A DNA stretch of 64,000 bases from Cyanophora paradoxa (GCA_004431415.1 QPMI01000435.1:186001-250000); one strand, 5' to 3'. Counted from the stretch's first letter, positions 1 through 12,230 are shown. Program-made: numbers and translations. The notes: a model not told the origin generated them from the sequence alone.

Positions 1-429
1 CGACCCGCCTCCGGCGCAGGCGCGGCGGCTGGACCTGCTGATGAACCTCGGCCTCAAGTACCAGCAGGCCCTCGAGGCCTCCAAGGGCCCGCCCCGCCCG
101 CCCCCCGCCCGCCCGCCCCCGCCCCGCACGCTGGGATCGAGGGCGGCGGGGCGGGGCGGGCGGCAGGGGAGTTCTGGGCGTGGAACAAGTGCCTGGACGT
201 GGCGGGGGCCCTGGGGCGCGCCCACACCGAGCTCGTCGTCCTCCAGGCGAGCTCGCGGGCGGACCGCCGGCCCCGCCCGCCCCCGTCTGACCCGTCTCTC
301 TCGCCCGCGCGCAGCGGTTCGACGAGGCGCTGGCGGCGGGGGGGCTGGACGGCGCCCTGCGCGCCCCGCTCGCCCTCGCCCGCTCCCTCTACGCCCTCAC
401 CCGCATCGACGGTGCCCTCCCCTCCCCGC

Positions 430-467
<38 letters not shown>

Positions 468-887
468 TCGCCTCGACGTCGAGGCGTGCGGCGCAGAGGA
501 GGCGACGTTCCTGCGGCACCAGTACGTGGACCGGAAGACGGCGGAGGAGGTGCACGCCGCGCAGCTCGCCCTCTGCGCCGACGCCGCCGCCGTCCGTCTT
601 CCCCGGCCCCCCTGCCCCCGCGCCCCCGGCTCTGTTTGTCGCGCCCCGCCCGACGCGGCCGGGGCGGCAGATCGCGCGCCCGCTGGTCGACGCGTTCGGC
701 ATCCCCGACTTCATGCTCGGTGCCGGCCGCCGCCCGCCGCCCGCCCGCCCGCCCCGCCATTGGGCGCGGCCGACGCGGCGGGGGGCCGGCGCGCGCAGGG
801 GCGATCGCGCACGACTGGGTGGCCCACAACAGCTGGGACGCCGTCCCCCCGCACCTCCGCCAGGAGGGGCCCCGCCCCGCCCGCTGA
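1..887 (+). CDS. Acyl-CoA oxidase, C-terminal part (5' end outside window)
   Basis: Peroxisomal FAD enzyme that performs the first step of beta-oxidation, converting acyl-CoA to trans-2-enoyl-CoA and making H2O2. Only the C-terminal oxidase domain is present. Exons read EFWAWNKCLDVAG (about 169-246), RFDEALAAGGLDGALRAPLA and YALTRID (315-414), EEATFLRHQYVDRKTAEEVH (about 496-590), ARPLVDAFGIPDFML (about 671-718) and AIAHDWVAHNSWDAVPP (about 803-850), then a stop at 885-887. The LVDAFGIPD block and the aligned helices are typical of the ACOX C-terminal domain. Introns 87-166 and 247-314 start with GC instead of GT. One intron holds 36 consecutive C. No SKL-type peroxisomal tail is visible in the simplest reading (ends PAR), so the last exon may differ. 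The family call rests on motif recognition only. Confidence 0.68.
431..466 (+). repeat. Intronic poly-C tract (36 C)
   Basis: An uninterrupted run of 36 C lies in an intron of the acyl-CoA oxidase gene, just upstream of the EEATFLRHQ exon. Other long C or G runs occur near 9533-9557, 20346-20370, 37051-37068, 39546-39571, 53789-53811, 53990-54015 and 54551-54569. Such runs are hard to sequence, so exact lengths may be unreliable. Confidence 0.9.
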
Positions 888-1444
888 GCCCCGCCCCGCC
901 GTCGCGACCCGGACCTACTGAGCGTAGGCATGTACCCCCGCGCACATGTACATGCTGCTGCTTCCCCTGCAGTCGCGTTGTGTGGAGCACAGTCCAAAAA
1001 GCGCTGCAGCGCTAGCGGGTGAGGATCGGGGCCGATCGCGATCGTGCACATGTCATGATGATGTTCGGCAAGCACTTCCAAATTAATGCAAGCACGCGTC
1101 AAATCGACGGTAGTCAATACAGGAACGATAACTAGGCACACTTGTACTAGCTCGAAAAGCGAAAGCCTATGCCGCCCTAAACATGAATTCCCTCTTCAGA
1201 AAAAAAACTCGGTTGAAGCTAAGATTGAATTGAATAAAGCTTACGCAAACCATGCACCTTTCAGATTTATCGCGAAGAGACTACACTAATGCGAGACCTG
1301 TGGGCTAAACTCGGGAGCCCTTGCCAAGTTGATCTCAAGGCCGTCGCCTTTATTGACATTGGTTGCAGACAGGACCGGAACTGAAATCTATCTTTTAACG
1401 CGCCTAGGGCCTGCAACCGCACGTGCTGCGGCTCCGACGGCCGC
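888..1444. other. Convergent intergenic region
   Basis: Space between the 3' ends of the acyl-CoA oxidase (+) and the subtilisin-like protease (-). It is AT-richer than the flanks and shows no coding exon I can support. An AATAAA on the + strand at 1233-1238 could serve the oxidase, and one on the - strand at 1349-1354 lies about 90 nt past the protease stop. Confidence 0.6.
1349..1354 (-). terminator. Candidate poly(A) signal of the protease gene
   Basis: AATAAA on the minus strand, about 90 nt downstream of the protease stop at 1445-1447. Spacing fits a 3' UTR. It is not known that this organism uses AAUAAA. Confidence 0.4.
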
Positions 1445-4400
1445 CTACAGGTCGACGAAGCCGACGCGGTTGGGGTTGGGGGCCGCGTTGACGGTCCGGC
1501 GGCCGTACTTGCAGTAGAGGCAGAGGCCGATGGCGAGGGCGGTGCCGAAGCCGGCCGCCAGGCCGAGGCTCACACCGAGGATGGCCCCCAGGTTGCCCTC
1601 CCCCGAGTTGGACGACGAGGAAGTGGACGAGGCGCCCGTGCTGGCGCCGGAGCTGCTCGAGCCGGCGCCGGTGCTGGCGCTCGTCGTCTGCCACTGGAAG
1701 GCCTGCGGTGCGAGAGCCGTTGAGACAGAGAACGGCCAGGCAGAGAATATAACTCTTTAAGGTCGGAACGGGTCGGACCTCAGCGATGGTGACGGGCGTG
1801 AAGGCGTTCGTGGGGCTCGAGATGGTGAGGTCGTAGTTCTTGCCCGCCGTGAGCTGCAGCAGCTTGCGGGCCGCGCAGGTGGCGCTCGCCGGGGCCGGCG
1901 CCACGAAGGTGATGAGCGTGGCAGACACGATCTTGGCGTCGGTGCCCTTGGCCGTGCACTTGCCGTCCGTGATCGTGATGTCGATGACGCCGGCCTTGCC
2001 GATCTCGCCGAGCTTGTCGAAGTTGGAGCCCACGAGCGAGACGACGTTGCCGCCGCTCTGCGGGAGGGAGGAGCCGAGCTCAACGCGCGCGCGCGGCACC
2101 GACGGACGAGAGCCTCGAAGCTCGAGGCGCAATCCCGCACCTGGCCGGCGGCGAGGGGGTTCACGCCAGCGGGGAGCGCGTACTTCCCGTCGGACCGCTT
2201 CGTCGCGCTCGCGCCGCCGAACTTCACATCGACCGTCGCGCTCGACACGTTCGCGTCTGCGCCGGAAGCCACGGTCAGCGTTGGAGCTCCTGCTTTGGCG
2301 GAGACAAAGCTCATGGCGCACTGCTGCCTGTGGCGGAGCCGCTCGAGGCCGGTGTCGGGGTGGGGCCGGTGCTGGTGCCGGGGGTGGTGGTGCCGGTGTT
2401 GTTCGTCGTGCCTCCGGTTCCCGGGGTGGTCGTGCCCGGCGTGCCGGCGCCGGTGTTGGAGCTCGGCGGGGTCGGCGCCGGCGTGGGCGCGGCGGTCTCG
2501 CCGTTGAAGCCGCCGGTGACGACGACCGAGTAGAGGAGCGGGATGGTGTTGCCCGAGGGCGCGTTCCAGGAGGTCAGCTTGACGTATACGGTGTACTTTG
2601 CGTTGGCGGTGGGGGTCGCGATCTCGACGTGCTCGACGTTGTTCAGCGCATCCGGCTCGGTCTTGCTGTTCGGGTAGGTCTTCTTGCCGGTGGCGTCCTC
2701 GACCCACATGTCGACGTTGATCACCGGCGCGGTGGCGGCGTTGACGGTGGCCGGGTAGTCCGAGTAGGCCATGGTGACGAGGATGGGCTTGGTGGCGTCG
2801 GTGACCGTCATGACGTACGTGCTGGTGGTCGTGCCGACGTCGGCGAGGGTCACGTTCTTCTCGAAGTGGTGGAAGCTGCCGCGGGAGAAGGCCACCGAGG
2901 GCTGCTTCAGGACGCGGTCGAGCTGCGGCCGCCCGTAGCCCTGCCACTTGTTCGGGAGGGGGGCGGCCGAGGCGAGGGCCGAGGTCGTCTTGGCAGTCTT
3001 CGCCGCGCTCCCCGTGAGGCCGCGGGCCGAGTTGATGAGGGTCGCCTAATTACAAGAGGGCGCTTGGTTAGAACTCAAAACTGATGACTTCGATTGTCAC
3101 AGTGTAACCGACTCGGGACGGACCTTGACGAGGGAGCCGGAGGGGTTGAAGCCGGAGGCGGTCTGCTTGGTGCCGTCGACGTGGCGGCCCTCGCGGTAGT
3201 ACTGGCGGATCAGCGTCGCCATGCCCGCGGCAACCGGCGTCGCCATCGACGAGCCTGCACGACGCGCATGTGCATGATTCAAATATGCGAATTTGATACC
3301 AGAAGGTAGGAAAGAAAGGGCACCTTGCTCGACCTTGAGAGCGGGCTTGCCGGGGCCATAACGGCTGACTGCGCAATACCGGTAGCGTCAACGGTACGTC
3401 CATGCACGATACGTCCATGGAATCGAAGGGAAATGTCAGCTGCGACGAACCGGGAGAGCACTGGAAGGTGTCGGCGCCGTCGTCGGCTCCAGCGCTGACG
3501 ATCCAGGCGCCGGGCGTGAGAATGTCCGGCCTGATCGTGGGCGATGAAAATGAGACAAGTAAGTAGAAGCAATGGAAGACATGAAATCAATCACAAGCTA
3601 CACACTTGATGCGGTTATCGAAGGCGGGCCCGATGCTCGTGAAGCTCGCGACCTCTTCCTGCATCAGACGTGCTCAGGATACAGCAGTTGCGTAATCGAT
3701 ATCATGATATAACAACGGCAATCCAGCGAACCTCAATTTTCGGCCGGTTCAGCTGCTCGTTTGCGGCTCCTCCCGTATTGTAGAAATTGGGGCAGCACAA
3801 CGTATCCGGCATGGAACTGAGCCCGGCGTTGAATCTGTCCTTAGCGACGGTGCACATCGCCACCGGATAGCCGTTGTAAGTGCTCGACTGATCGTGCACT
3901 GGATCAGCCGCCCAACTCAGCGCGGTCCGGATGGACGGATCGATGGACTCGTCCAGCAAGTTGACGCCATTGAGCTCGGTAACCGGCTTGAATCTCTGAG
4001 TGGTTTCATCGAACCACGTGCAAGTGCAAGGATCGGTGAATGTGTTCGGGTATTCTGAGAAGGCTTCAGAGAATCGCTCGACATCAGCATCGGCCTGCGC
4101 ATAGACAGCACGGCACCTCCAGTTGAGTTCCGGCACGTCGCCCAGTAGGGCTTCTGGCCCTTAGCCTCGTTGTCCAGGCCGAAGAAGGTGGACTTCCAGA
4201 AAGATCTCTGCGTGTTCCTGGGCGACGAATTAAATATATAAGATCTGGCGATAATTGGGGAAAGCAAGACGGAGTCATGCGCGCGCACTGCGAGGCGCCA
4301 ACCGCGAGGACGTTCTTGGCAACCGACGGCGTCAGCAGCGTCTTTTCCATGCCAGCGGTTGGCCCTGCGCAGAGCAATGCTCACGCGGAATGGGGGGAGA

Positions 4401-7116
4401 AGGAAAGCCCACTGATTCGAAGCGATCGAACCATCGTCACTGTTGCCGACGGAGACGACGACGAGCAGGTCCTTCTTCTCGAACATCTCCTTGTCGAACC
4501 CGACGGCCCACTTGTCGTAGTAGTTGCAGTTGGGGATCGCGGCACTGGGACTGCAGCCCCACTTCGAGAGCGAACGTCGACCGCGACTCATAATTAGGAT
4601 TTGAATGCATACGGCGCAATAGCTAGCAAAGTTGCCATGTAGAACATACCGAGTTTGAGTGGATCTGTTTGAATGAATTCGATAATTCGAACGCGCGCAC
4701 GTCAGCGAGCCGCTCGATTCTTGTGAGCGAAAACAACGAGCATTAAGAGAAGTCGCACCCGCACGCCAGCTCCGTAGGACGCCGTGATGAGCACATCCGA
4801 GCTCGTTTGCAACGGATCATCCTGGACGCGTTACAGCGCCTCAGCGAAATGAATTTGAAAGCAGTAGCACGTGCGCACGGCGGTGGACTGCTTCGTGTCG
4901 AAGGCCTGGATGTTCTGGAAGAAGAGCTTCGCTCCCGGCGCGATGCCGCGGTGCTTGTTCTACGTCCGAAAGTCGATCAGCACCTTTCTATGTGGTAGAA
5001 TGGTGTAGCTGCGCTTGCACCATTTGGGTCTTGACGTCAGTGGCAACATCCGGGAAACCATCAGAGACCGACCCAACAATGATTCCTGCCACCTACAAGG
5101 CAGATTTCGCATTAGTATTAGCTATAGACAACAGCCCGCATAAAGCATGCGATTGCGAGTTTGACAGATCATGAGCTTACATGTGTGCCGTGGAAGGTGT
5201 TGTTGCGGTAGTTCTTGTTGGTGACAGCGAAAGAGCCGCCGATGTTGATCTGGAATCGTGCAAGCATTCGCAAACAGAATTGCGAACAGTTGCAATGAGA
5301 TTCAAGCTGCCGCACGTTCGCGATCAGTTTGCGTTTGTTCATGTTCGGCGTGACGGTGTCGCCGCGGAGGTAGTTCACGGGCGCCGTGATCTGCTTGTCG
5401 TCGTCGACGAAGAAGCAGTGATCTGAAAGAATTTCGAATTCATTCCGAATTCAATTCATCATAGCGCCGCGCGCGCTCCGGCCCCTACACGAACCAGGAT
5501 CAATGGCAGAATCTGTAGTGCACGTTCTCGTTGGTTTGAATCGGTAACTTATCTAAACAGGTAAAACCCTCACCGGCAACGCCGACGACCTCGCCCTCCC
5601 CCGTCAGACCTTCAGGAGAAGCGTCAAATAATCGTTACATCGAAGGGAGCGAGAAGGAGACACTGCCTTGACCGATGCGTACCGACGGTCTCAGTGAACA
5701 CAGCGGGTTTCGTGTCGTCGCCGGTCTGGACGAGGCGAGAAGCGTGGAAGGTGTGGGCCTCCATTTTCGAGGTGCGCGTGATGTGGAACACCTCCGGCTG
5801 TTATCGCGAGCGCCGGATGGGTCAATGTAATGATTAATTGTAATGCTTATGCCGGTCGCTACAGGTTTGAATGGAATGTCATCAAAATCAATTGTTCACC
5901 GTCTCGGCGATCACGTCGGCGACCTCAACGGGGTGCATGCCGCTGGGAATGCGGACGTTCCAGGAGCCGGCGCGGCCGAAAACCTCGAGATCCTGGACAT
6001 TCAGGCGCGACGCCCAGCGCTCTGTGAAAAGACGAATCGAATCATATTCTCGAAAGTTCAGAAAGCGAAATTAAACGGAAAGCAAATCCGAAGAAGCACC
6101 AGCGGTGCGGCGGACGGAGGCCTCGGTCTGCTCCTCGACGAACTCGACGGCGAGGAAGTCGTGCGCGAAGTGGAGGTCGTCGCGCAGCTTGTGCTCCGGG
6201 TGCATCGCGTCGAGCCACGCAATGTGAGGGCACGCCCTGCCGTCGAGGTAAAATTAGCTGCTATCGATATCACTCGTAATTACAAGCTTAAGTTGCACGT
6301 TCGCAATTGAGGTATCGCTAGCTAGCGTTGGAGTTTGTTTGTACGCTTGGAAACATTAGTTACGCGTGCAAAATTACCTGACGCGCTCGGCGTCGCCAGT
6401 GGTGAGCGCCACAATGTACGTGTTGTGCGGCACGTAATGGCGAAGGGCGTCTGAGCCCGTAGCCAGGCACTCGAGGACGGCATCGCGAACAGCGACCGTG
6501 AGACCCGTGTTCAAGTGCAGCTAAGTTCAGCAAACGCGAGCCAGTTCGAGTCAGCGGCTCGCGACTCGTATACGTAAGCTCAAGCTTTAGGCTTTCGAGC
6601 TTAGTTGCGCGCGCACGGCGCACGAGATAAGCGTGACGCGAGGTGTCAACAGCGCCGCGTCCGATCTTGTTGCTCCCCGCAGCGCCCGCATGGGCGCGAA
6701 GGCGCTGGTGGTGCATCATGCTCTGGTGCTTCTCCGTGTCGATTGTGTGCGCCTGCATGAAGATCTGCACGCGAATGCGATTCAGTGCGAATTCGGCACG
6801 CCCTCGCCGGACAGAATGGATAGCTATAAGTACGCACTTTCCGGCCATGCTGCGCGGCATTCGCGATAGCATCGCGGGGCAGTTTGTGAGCGTGCGCGTC
6901 GTGGTGAGCGTGGCCCGTCGCATGGCGGGACGCCCTGAGGCAGAGCACTCAACATCAGCTATTGCGAGCAGCTGTCTTTGATGCGAGGCCTGAGGACTGC
7001 ATATGGCCGAGGCTGCACAACGCGACGTACCGAGCCCGGGGTGCGAATCCACTCGACGGCACCACGGCCAGAAGAACGATCGTGGCTACCAAGGAGAGTC
7101 TAAGACAGAAGTGCAT
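1445..7116 (-). CDS. Secreted subtilisin-like (S8) serine protease with C-terminal membrane anchor
   Basis: Extracellular or surface serine protease. The start at 7116 gives a signal peptide (MHFCLRLSLVATIVLLAVV, then SSGFAPR); an in-frame ATG at 7152 adds 12 residues. A prodomain follows (LRHYVPHNTYIVALTTG near 6440, AWLDAMHPEHKLRDDL near 6220). Catalytic elements: Asp in VADSAIDPDHCFF, assembled across an 18-nt microexon (5495-5512); His in FHGTHV (about 5180-5197); VVSVGNSD (about 4450); Ser in GSSMATP (about 3236-3255), with Ser in place of the usual Thr of GTSMA. A Cys-rich insert lies at about 3720-4090. After the catalytic domain come a beta-rich region (2311-2900), a Thr/Pro/Gly linker, a TIG/IPT-like segment (GGNVVSLVGSNF, about 2045), a Ser-rich stalk and one membrane helix before the stop. 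The layout resembles Dictyostelium Tag-type subtilisin domains. Exons and introns are less GC-rich than in most of the window. Confidence 0.88.
5495..5512 (-). other. 18-nt in-frame microexon carrying the catalytic Asp region
   Basis: On the minus strand this segment is preceded by CTACAG and followed by GTTCGT, and both neighbouring introns are phase 1. Joining the exon ending at 5574, this segment and the exon starting at 5422 gives GEVVGVADSAIDPDHCFFVD, the expected arrangement around the catalytic Asp in S8 proteases. Skipping it leaves the Asp codon but deletes six residues of the active-site loop. Confidence 0.75.
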
Positions 7117-7152
7117 CGCTTTAGAGCGTGCATGTATATGCACGCCGCCCAT

Positions 7153-9854
7153 CTCGACCGGCTAGCTTCTCAGAGACGAGCTAGCGCGGGATCCCTCCCC
7201 TCGTGCAGAACGAGGCTAACGAGGCTGCTGCGAGCTCGAGACTAGCCTAGTAGGGAGCTGCCCGCAGCTGCAGCCTGCAGATGGGAGCAACGTGCGCGAG
7301 CCTTGAGCGCTCCCGGATCGATTAATGGGGATCGATCGGCGAATTCGAAGCAGACTCTACCCTTAGTACCCCGCGCGAGCGGCCCCGGGGCCGCGCTTGC
7401 GCCGGCCCAGCCGGATTCGATCCGGGCCGCGCGGCCGGGCCCGCGCCCGGGGCCCCCGCCGGGCCGGGGGCCCGGCCCGGCGCCGGCGGGGCCCCGGGCC
7501 CGATTCCGGAGGAGTCGGCCCGGCGGGGGTCCGCCCGGCCCGGGGGCCGGGGCCCGGGGGGACCGGGTTAAACCGTTGAACGTTAGAGTAGGACCGGGCC
7601 GCCGGGGCCGGTCCTACTACTGTAATTCGGGTAATATTTAAGACCGCAAAATAATTAGTAATCCCGGGGTTTCGTCGGTTTAGTAGCCTGAAAATAATTA
7701 AGAGTTGGCCGCGCGGAGCGCTTTAGTAGCGGTCTTTAGAAGGGCGTGGGCGCGGCGCGCGCTTGGGGGTTTAGATCTGTTGGAGCGTCCGGGAGGCGGC
7801 GCGGGAGCCCCCTCGCACTCCAGCTAGCTTCTCCCGCGCTGCAACTACGGCTGCGCTACGTACCCCCCCAGCACCTCAGGTTTAGTATACGATAAAACTT
7901 TCGTAGTCGGGCCTCAAAACTTTGGTACTATAAAGATCCAGTATACTAAATATTTCCCGACTTACAGTAGGCTACTCCAGTCACCGTGGCACACTAGTAC
8001 TGACTCACTGCGTCAGTGAGTACTTCCGGACTAGTGAGTAAAGAGCACGTACCCCCCACTCACTGGTAGTCACTGAGTGAGTTTGACGCAAAATGTCCAC
8101 TGACTGAGTGGACCCGGGGGCTCCACTGAACCCAGCCCTATTCCGGACCAGTTCCAGTCCGGCGGAGTCGAGGTCCGCGGCCCGCGCGCGCGCCGAATTA
8201 AAAAAAGTTATTAAAACTGATCTACTTAAATCAACAATGTCTTTGAATTCTAAACTTGAATATTAATTTAAATGAGTTTTTTAAGATGAAATTAAAAGCT
8301 TGCAATTGAAGATTTAGCTAGTAGTAGCCTAGTATACGTACGTATGATCGATCGAACGTTCGTGGAATTATACGTATATATACTTGTAGGGAAATCCATT
8401 ACAATTAATGTATTCGTGATCAAATAAAACAAATCAATTTGAATACAATTTTAATGTATATGTATTTGTGCCCGGTCGTTACCAATCACCCACCGGATTC
8501 AGCAAAGCGTGCGCGTGCTTCCAACGAGTTTTCCTATTCGTCATTTGCAACGGCTGACGTCAGTTGTAACGGCAGGACCGTTATATAATTACCGCTCAGT
8601 AACCGCCTGGCCGGGGTACAGCCGTCTAAGCATCTTCAGCAGCCCGGCGATCCGGCCATGATCCTGCAGCGGCTAGACCGGGCTAGTACGCCGGCTACTA
8701 GCCTAGTAGACTAGTAGGCTAGCAGCTAGCTGCATGATTGCAGCCTGCATCAGCCCAGCCTGGCCGTACCGTATACGTACGATCCGATGATCATCGGATC
8801 AACGGCCCGTCCGACGGTCGCCCGGCAATGGGCCGGCAATGGCCCGGCAATATTAATGGGCCGGCATGCCATGATGCGCAGGCAGCGCAGCCGGCCGGCG
8901 GCCCAGCCGCTGAGCGCCGCGCCCAGCCGCGCCGGCGGCCGCCCGCGCCGCCCCGGTCCGGCCCCGCGGCCGCGCGCGGGCGCCGGCCGCCGGCGCGAAA
9001 TGAAAGCGCCCGACGATCGACCGGCGGACGCGTACGTATACGCGCGCGCGGCGCGCTAGCGCTGCGGCGACTCCCGCAAGTCCCGCCCCCAGGCTCACAG
9101 GCTCAGCTGCCGCCGGCCCGGCGCGCCGGCGCCGGCCGGGCCGAGGCTCTGACTCTCTCATCGACTCTCGCGCGCGTTTCGAAATCGAGATTGCCGCGCG
9201 GCCGCAAGTCGCGCGCGCAGCGGCCGCGGCTCATGCATATATCATGATCACGCTCCCGCCGGCGCTGTGCTAATATCGATTCCCTTCCGAAGTTCCCTTC
9301 ATTTTTCAGCCGCTGATCATGAGCAGGGAGAGCATCGTCCGGGAGAACGTTAAAGAACCGGTGACTCAGTGACTGTGGATCACCGCCGCATTCATCGGAG
9401 TTCCAAGATTCGAAGGTCCTTCTTACTTATATTCAATTCGCCTCTTTTCGCATCGCGGGCCTCGCGGCCCCGGGCCCGCTGCGCATGCGCATGCCTCTCG
9501 AGATCGAATTCGAAGCCCCCCGGCCCCCCCCCTCCCCCCCCTCCCCCCCCCCCCCCCAGCTGGCAGGGGGCCGCTGCAAGCCGCGTATACGTAACTTTTC
9601 ATTTTGCAGGAACTTAGTAATTACAATGCTATAATTACAACTTAGTAATGCTCCCGATCCCCGCGATGATCGCGAGTTCGAATTCTGATCCGGCCGCAGG
9701 GATCCTTGTAATTGATTTCCCAGCTATATATTTTGAATTTGTTGGCGTGTATGTATGCGTATTCGTCGTGATTCGCGTACCGGATCACAGCTGCGTATAC
9801 GCGTACCGCTGCGGGTGCAGGCGGGGGCTCAGCGGCTGCCGGGCTGGCGGGGCC
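7153..9854. other. Gene-free island with alternating GC-rich and AT-rich blocks
   Basis: No exon chain is supportable here. About 7380-7570 and 8880-9230 are GC-rich, palindromic low-complexity sequence whose open frames are only Pro/Gly/Arg/Ala. About 8200-8470 is AT-rich. At 8000-8110 short direct and inverted copies of ACTCACTG and CAGTGAGT form many overlapping palindromes. The motif TAGCCTAGTAG occurs at 7243-7253 and 8699-8709, with an inverted copy next to it at 8711-8721 and a 10-base match at 8324-8333. The same motif recurs in the island at 22.5-23.3 kb. Confidence 0.6.
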
Positions 9855-12230
9855 CTAGCTCTGCTCGCCGCCGGCGGGGCGGTAGCTGAGGTCTCGGGCC
9901 ACGTAGAAGAGCAGGTACCTGCCCCCGGCGCCTCGACGTCGGCCGGCGGGCTCGCGGGGCCCAGGGGGCGGGGCGGGGGTCGGGAGGGTGGCCATGGCGG
10001 CCGGCACGCACGCGCGGGAGGACCGGACGTCGCTGGCTTCGACGGCGGAGACGCAGGCGTCGTCGAAGGCGAACCAGCGCCCCGCCGCCCGCGCCTTGCA
10101 GATGTAGTGCCCTGCCCGCCCCGCCCCCGCCCCGCGCCCCGCGCGTGAGCCGCAAGCTAAGGAGGCCCAGCGCTAGGACGCTCCCGCGCACCGTTGTCGA
10201 TCGAGCCGAAGTGGATGACCGACGAGTGCAGGTCGTACAGCGCCACCTGAGCGCGATCTGAGCTCGGGGGGGAGGAAGAGTCGGAGGGGGTACGGACCTC
10301 GTCGGGGTCGAGGGGCTCCTCGCCGTCGAGCGGGGGCGAGAGGTAGGGCCGCATGTCCAGCGAGTCCAGCGGGAAGCGCACGAAGGCGTCGATCTTCGAC
10401 GAGGCCGCCCGCCCCGCCCCGCCCGCCCCCGCCGGCCCCACCGAGTGCTCGAAGCGCTGCCGCCGAGAGGCGCGTGAGAACGAAGTTGGAGAAGGGAGGG
10501 GGTACAGACCTTGAGGTGGAAACAGAGGACGGGGGGCAGGCGCCGGACGGAGAGGCGCTTCGTGCACTCCTGCGGCCCGGAGGCGAAGAGAGGCGATGAG
10601 AGGGGCGGCCGGAGGCGGCGGCGGCGAGGAGGGGGGGGCGGGTGGCGCACGCGGACTTGGCGGCAGCGGGCGCAGGTGACGGCGTCGCGGGCGGAGAGGC
10701 GCTCGGGGCGCGTGTAGCGGCGCAGGCAGTCGTGCAGCGACTCGGCGATCGCCTCCCCGGGGGCCCCGCCCTGGCCCTCCGGGGCGAGCCGCAGGTCCAG
10801 CGAGACGTCGAGGAAGGGCTCGTAGCTCGCCGAGACGTGCCCGCACGCCGCGCAGCGCAGGTCCGACCGCAGCGTCCCCGCGAAGGCGCGGTGCGCGAGG
10901 CAGCGGCAGGGGGCCCCCGGAGGCCCCGCCGGGCCCGCCGCGCCGTGCAGGGCGTCCAGCGCAGCCATGAGGAACTCGTGCGCGTCCTGCCGGCCGGGGC
11001 GGCTCAGATGGCGCCCGGCGCGGGGCGGGGGCGGGGGCGCCTGCTGGTCGGCGGCCGCAAGGTGCTGGGCGTGCATCCAGAGGGCCGTGAGGAGGGAGTC
11101 CGGGCTGTAGGGCGCCCGCTCCCCCGAGAAGGCCTCCGAGACCAGCCGGTCCAACTCGCACGCCAGGCACGGCTTCGGCCGCCCCCCGCCCACCCCCACC
11201 GCCCCCTGCCCGCCCTCCCCGGCCCCGGCCCCCGCCTCGGCCTCGGCGGCCGCCTGCTGGCTAGCCGTGCAGAAGCGCCGGGGGTGCTGGTCCTGCCCGC
11301 CCGCCTCAGGGGGAGATGAGGGGAGGCGAGATGAGGGGAGGCGCGCACGGAGAGGAAGTAGCTCCGGACGAGCGGGTTGTGCACCAGGCTCTGCGCCCCG
11401 CGTCGGACGGGGCGGGCAGGGCGGGCCGGATCGCCCCGCCCCGCCCCGGCACGCGCGCACCTGCGCCACGGCCGACACGAAGCACGTGTTCCCGAGGTTG
11501 TTCAGCCCGCGCAGTCCTGCACGGGGCGTCGCGCGCGGCCGGTAGCGGCGGCTACGGGTCGCGCGGGGCCGCGCACCGAGCAGCGGGTCCGAGGTCTCGC
11601 CGCGCGAGCCGCGCTTGAGCAGCTCGAGCTCCGCGGCGGTCGGAGCCGGCTCCGCCTCCGGCACTGCGTGAGCATACACTCGGCGGTCAGGCCACGCGCG
11701 CCCAGCGCGTCCGGGCCCGGGGCGCTCGCGCGCGCGGCCCCTCGCGCACCACGGCGGCGCTTGCTCTGCGCCCCGTCGCCCGCCCCGCGCCACGGCTTGT
11801 CGAGGTAGGAGTAGTCGCTGCACTCGGTGCAGAGGATGCAGCCGCGCGCGATCTCGTAGACTGCGCCGCGAGAATCGGGCGAGTCAGAGGGGAGCCGACG
11901 GCCGCGGCGCAGCTCGGGGCGCGGGCGCGGGCGCTTACGGAGCTTGTGGTCGCTCTTCTGCGCGTGCTCGCGCACGTGGTCCCGGCAGGCGATATATACG
12001 CAGTCGAGGCACGCGTGAAGCCCGCGCGCAGCCTCCCCGCACTCGAAGCACTCTGCCGGCGGCGGGCCCGGGGCATCCGCGGGTGCTTCGTGCCGGTCTA
12101 GCGCGCCTTCTGCGATGTATGGGAGCCTGCGCAGGGCCGCCAGCGTGCTCGCGCTCCGCTCGCCCGCGTCGAGCCAGCTAGCCACATGGTCGCACGCTGC
12201 CCTGGCGGCTGACTGGCAGCTGCAAGGCAT
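9855..12230 (-). CDS. USP22/Ubp8-like ubiquitin hydrolase (SAGA-type)
   Basis: Cysteine protease of peptidase family C19 that removes ubiquitin; USP22/Ubp8 members act on histone H2B in the SAGA complex. An N-terminal zf-UBP finger has its Cys/His ligands spread over CDHVASW, ECFECGEAARGLHACLDCVY, CRDHVREHAQKSDHK and CILCTECSDY. The catalytic domain shows GLNNLGNTCF (nucleophile Cys, about 11480-11510), a CLACELDRLVSEAFSG block, QQDAHEFL split by a GC-AG intron at 10987-11040, CRCLAHRAFAGTLRSDLRCA with zinc ligands, SIDNGHYICKA plus RWFAFDDACV (catalytic His and Asp, about 10050-10115), and LLFYVARD before the stop at 9855-9857. The finger, the CxxCE block and the compact length match USP22/Ubp8 better than other USPs. 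ATG at 12228-12230. It is head-to-head with the F-box/WD40 gene across 316 bp. Confidence 0.87.

Noticed and set aside
389-1141. Long antisense and alternate-frame ORFs across the window (many over 300 codons)
   Set aside because: GC-rich DNA has few stops. These frames are Pro/Arg/Ala/Gly-rich, cross real introns and carry no motif.
6360-6870. Independent genes from the open frames at 6633-6981 (+)
   Set aside because: The minus strand here encodes the protease prodomain exons, which join in phase; the plus frames are shadows.
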